Positions 33,976 through 37,360 of a DNA stretch of 37,360 nt are shown here, piece by piece. The stretch is from Lingula anatina (taxonomy: Eukaryota; Brachiopoda; Lingulata; Lingulida; Lingulidae). The first letter of the stretch is position 1. Every line of letters begins with the position of its first letter. The stretch spans positions 407,576 through 444,935 of the forward strand of contig NW_019773781.1 in assembly GCF_001039355.2 (NCBI RefSeq), in the 5' to 3' direction. The position numbers were made by a program, and so were the translations under genes. Under the pieces are notes generated by a model. The model made no database searches. It was not told the DNA's origin and saw nothing but the letters and a program-made list of their open reading frames with translations.

Positions 33976-35322
33976 ACATAATAAATTACTGAATAATTAT
34001 CACCAATCTTTGATTATTGACAATAGCATGGACATGTAGAAAATTTGATTACCAATTGCAGTGATCATTTTACCTTTAAATATTATGAGTCCAACAGGAC
34101 GCACATGATATTGAACAATGGGTCCCTGTCGATTGTGATGGGTCCCTGTCATTTTGAAGAATAAAGGTTACCACAAAACTAACAATTTGTTACTTTTATT
34201 TTTTTCAAGTTTCTTTATTTAAGCGATATGACAGTGACGAGTTTACTTCAGTTCATATATATAGGCCTATCCGCAGATCTTTCACCATCCCATTACGTTT
34301 ATTTGCCGATGTACTCTGAAGTGCCAAATAAACGTGCCGGCACGTTTATTTTTTTTCCGGATATTTTCCACCCGGCACGATATTAATCTCCCCGGCACGA
34401 TTAATAATTTTCCACACGGCACGGTTATTTGGCACTCACTGTGCCGGTTGGAAATATTTTTGATCATTTCGGAAATGTTGATGATCGTTTCATTCGACAA
34501 GTTAATAATTATTAATGACCTGTCGCAAGCACTACACTCGAACTTGTTTTTAGCGTAAATAAAAGCCAGTGTTTCTCCAGAGCGAGGCGCCGCACTGAAA
34601 TTTGTCAAAAACACCGCCTCGCTGGGCTGAATGGAACAAAAAAGTATATTTTCACTCATGCTAACTGAAATTTATATTTATTTCTAAGCAATTATAGCAT
34701 TCTATTTACATACTGTACGTAATCCCATGCTTCTGAGCACTTGATTTAGTAGTAACGAAAATACGCATGCGCGTATGCCATCTCCCTGTGAGTGCCTCGT
34801 TTTCGCAGTTCTGTGCTTTATTTGAAGTATACGAGACAGAGCGAAACGAGGCAACTGCTCTCGACAACATTTAGTCACATGTCACAAATACACTTTCTCT
34901 GTCACTTCGTCATGTTCCGAAATTAAGACCGCCTGTTGTGTTTTTATACTTTACGTTTATTCACTGATAAAAATGGAGAAAATTAAGTTCACTTTGTTGA
35001 TTTTACAAATTTGGAGAAGATTTTCTACTGATTTAGGGGTTAGTTTTGTGAAAGCAGAAGCGTTGTAAAACTGGGTAACGTCATGCAGTATTTCGCGTGC
35101 ATTGAATATGAATTTCCATGACTGAATAGAATCATATAAATGAACAAACGAAGAACTCAAATTGGTGATAAGTGTGATTTTAATCTCTTTAATTCTCAAA
35201 AATTCATTGTTTGAAGTTGTTGATTATAAATTACATCTCAAACTACGTATAATTAGTAGCGGGGGTCACTTTGCGCTGAACGACATGAGAGAGAACATTT
35301 TTTGCGGCAGTTTTATTTAAGG

Positions 35323-35381
35323 ATGAAGCGCTCCCACACGCAAAGTCAATTGACCAGTTACTTTCAGAAAGGTGAAAAATG
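35323..35381 (+). CDS. Possible first exon of a transposase-like gene with a PIP-box-like N-terminus
   Basis: An ATG opens MKRSHTQSQLTSYFQKGEK and is followed by a good donor, GTAAGA, at 35382. QSQLTSYF fits the PCNA-interaction (PIP-box) pattern Q-x-x-[ILM]-x-x-[FY]-[FY], and basic N-termini of the MKR...L..FF/YF form occur on transposases and transposon-derived zinc-finger proteins. It is short, and no following exon was identified before the N at 35540. Low confidence. Confidence 0.35.
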
Positions 35382-35539
35382 GTAAGAACAACATATTATA
35401 TCAACTTTTTGGTCATTCCAAAAATAATTCAGTATAGGAAGCCCTTTTTCATGATTCCTGTAAGTATTAAAGTAGTTTTTTTTTTTTTTTTTTTTTTGAA
35501 ATAGTATGTTTTTATAATTTTTTGAAAGTTTAAATTTAG

Positions 35540-35540
35540 N
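35540..35540. other. Single-N assembly join
   Basis: Sequence right after it repeats 32999 onward, the third N in the window that coincides with the start or end of a duplication. Confidence 0.75.
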
Positions 35541-35665
35541 TTACTCTAAATAGTTAAAATATGTTCAACTATGTGTATAAAATCAAAGGTAAATTTGTCT
35601 AGATATTGTGTTTTTTATGTTTAATAAACATAATTTTTCCAGATTTGAATATAATTTAAAATTGC
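35541..35665. repeat. Direct repeat, partner 32999-33120
   Basis: See the partner. This copy has a small insertion (AATCAAAGGT) and diverges after CATAATTTTTCCAG. Confidence 0.8.
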
Positions 35666-35933
35666 CATTACAATTATTAATTGAAATTATTAAAATTGAT
35701 AAAATTTTCCGGGGGGCACAGTTATTCCGCTATGCACTGTTATTAAATATCGGGAATTTTTCCAGGGGGCACAGTTATTCTGCTAGGCACTGTTATTAAT
35801 TTTGGAAAGTTTTCCGGGGGGCACTGTTATTCCGGTAGGCACTCTTATTCGGCACTTCAGAGTACATGCATCACAATACATGAAATCAGTCCCATCCTCA
35901 TTTTTTATACCTTAACCAAGCATAGAGCTTTGT

Positions 35934-36149
35934 TCAGTGTTGTTTGAAGGAACGGATTTTCCTTTTTGACTCCGTTTTTGCCTCCGTCAAACATTCCTCC
36001 GCGTCACTCTCACTCTCAGCCTCAACGGCAGTCACAGCGATTACTGTCTCAGAAGTTTTATCTAACTCGGCTTCACTCTGTCTCACCTTAAATATATTCT
36101 ATATTGTCTGTTGGCTACTGTCTATTAATAATTGCTTTTTTGGAGGCAT
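35934..36149 (-). pseudogene. Short broken reading frame starting MPPKKQLLIDSSQ
   Basis: On the minus strand an ATG at 36149 reads MPPKKQLLIDSSQQTI, meets a TAG, and continues in the same frame as an acidic, Ser/Glu-rich stretch (EAESESDAEECLTEAKTESK) to a TGA at 35934. A basic start followed by an acidic low-complexity tail looks like the N-terminus of a nuclear or transposon-encoded protein, interrupted by one stop. I do not recognise the family, and chance cannot be excluded for 72 codons. Confidence 0.35.
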
Positions 36150-36539
36150 GGTCGGATGGTCGCTGAGCAGACCAACACTCTGCGGAAAATCTATTTTAGT
36201 CGAAAATAGGTCAAGTGTAGAGTGGAGTGTGCAAAGCAGATGAACAGTTTTGCCATTACTAACGATTGATATTATTGGCTATTTGATGCGTAAATAGCCA
36301 ATCAGCTGGCATTTAACATCAAGTCTAACAGAAGCTATTGTAACATTCAATACAACAACGGGAAAACGAACATGATTAACGTACTTAAATGACTAGTATT
36401 TTATGCGGATCAGCGATGCATATGGACAGGTTATTTATGAATCTCACACAATTTAAAATCTTTGCGTCCATGAGGACGCATATGCCATAAAACTCTGCAT
36501 CTAAGGTAAAAAATGTGCGTCAGGGACGCGGGACGCAGA

Positions 36540-36961
36540 GGTAAAATGATCACTGCATTTGGCTTCATGTCCATGGGAGCTTCGAGTTCCACAATGAATA
36601 TGCCAACATGATAAAAAATGAAAATTTCACTAAAATGTATAACTTCCAGAAAAAGAAGCCAATTAGACTGTTTTTCCAACTTGGGCTGCATTTTAGTCCT
36701 GTGTTTCTTTTTTGAAAGTTAGACAATCATAAGTAACATGGTTTTCTCATAATGGTCATCATGGCAGCAGCACCGAAAATTGTGTTTTCTTCTATTTTAA
36801 ATATTACATAATGGTTAACAGCAAAATGACCATCAGTTTTTAATAATAAAAAATCCGTATCATTGATTTTCAGAAAATGTGATAAGCATGGGTCTTCAAG
36901 CCGGTGAAGGTTCTTAAGTCACACCTTGAAAATGCCAATATGTGAAAAATTAAATTTTCAC

Positions 36962-36992
<31 letters not shown>

Positions 36993-37317
36993 AACTGCCA
37001 GAAAAAATTACCAAACAGACTGCATTGCCCACTGAAGCTTTATCTAAGCCCCATGTTTCTTTCCTGTAAGTTTGAGAACAGTAAGTGACATGGTTTTCCT
37101 TAAATGGTCATCATGGGAGCAGTGCCCAAAATAGGGATTTCTTCAGATTTTGATGCAACATAACATAATGTTTAACAGCATAATGACCATCAATTTTTAA
37201 TAATAAAATATTACTATCACGGATATTTAGAAAATGTGACTAGCAAAGGTCTTCAAGACCATGGAAATTCAAAGACACACCTTGAAAATGCCAATATGTG
37301 AAAAATTAAATTTTCAC

Positions 37318-37345
<28 letters not shown>
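36540..37345. repeat. Tandem repeat, unit about 330-355 bp, about 2.3 copies, continuing to the window end
   Basis: Repeated landmarks are AATGCCAATATGTGAAAAAT (36931 and 37287; diverged at 36599), AATGGTCATCATGG (about 36753 and 37104) and a poly(A) run after TTTTCAC (36961-36987 and 37317-37345). Confidence 0.85.
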
Positions 37346-37350
<5 letters not shown>

Positions 37351-37360
37351 ATTAAATAAG

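Larger units (their letters stand above)
34310..35866. mobile_element. 1.56 kb DNA transposon with 22-bp terminal inverted repeats
   Basis: TGTACTCTGAAGTGCC(A/G)AATAA at 34310-34331 is inverted at 35845-35866 with one mismatch. Inside each end are repeats: GGCACG-TTATT-like elements at 34336-34445, and three GGGGGGCAC(A)-TTATTC units at about 35710-35842. A possible AT target duplication flanks it, but the palindromic junction leaves this ambiguous. A candidate first coding exon lies at 35323-35381. The single N at 35540 means the right end may belong to a different contig. Confidence 0.75.

Noticed and set aside
34282-34659. 125-codon minus-strand frame
   Set aside because: It has an ATG but no recognisable domain, overlaps the end repeats of the 34310-35866 element and has no supporting splice sites; probably chance.
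35944-36243. 99-codon plus-strand frame
   Set aside because: It is the opposite strand of the more protein-like 35934-36149 frame and starts from a non-ATG codon.

Overview
The window is animal nuclear DNA, most likely from a marine invertebrate; a hemichordate- or lancelet-like deuterostome is a guess from overall feel, not shown. It has split coding exons with GT-AG junctions, long AT-rich introns, (TA)n and (GT)n microsatellites, many foldback or terminal-inverted-repeat elements, one 981-base gap (24298-25278) and three single-N joins (6141, 18821, 35540).

Left part (1-12.4 kb): a decayed copy (about 1317-2036, minus) and an intact copy (10101-11009, minus) of one gene that fuses dihydroneopterin aldolase (FolB) to 6-hydroxymethyl-dihydropterin pyrophosphokinase (FolK). 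These are folate-synthesis steps that animals are generally considered to lack. Upstream of each copy, facing the other way, is a conserved plus-strand module: an E-box/CRE-like CACGTGACGT, a TATA box and a short exon-like stretch ending in a splice donor (2657-2763 and 12088-12200). Between the two copies lies a roughly 2.9 kb sequence present twice (3223-6140 and 6417-9339) with no convincing gene; parts of it recur further right as intron-like sequence.

Middle part (12.4-24.3 kb): a four-exon gene for a V8-like (S1B) serine protease, probably Glu-specific, with coding exons at 15818-16263, 16689-17092, 17367-17525 and 18139-18245. A near-identical second copy follows a single N (18822-22495). 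Its fourth exon is not visible: a TA-flanked transposon (22914-24297) sits in its third intron and then runs into the gap. The TATA/donor module at 12.1 kb may be the 5' noncoding exon of the protease gene, which would make folBK and the protease a head-to-head pair that was duplicated as a unit.

Right part (25.3-37.4 kb): no intact gene seen. It holds a PIF/Harbinger transposase C-terminal fragment, several large inverted repeats, tandem arrays with units of about 145, 205 and 350 bases, and a terminal-inverted-repeat element (34310-35866) with a possible first exon that starts with a PCNA-binding (PIP-box-like) peptide.

The three single-N joins all sit at the edges of near-identical duplications. 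The recent duplications may therefore be two haplotypes laid end to end by the assembler; the older folBK duplication is too diverged for that.
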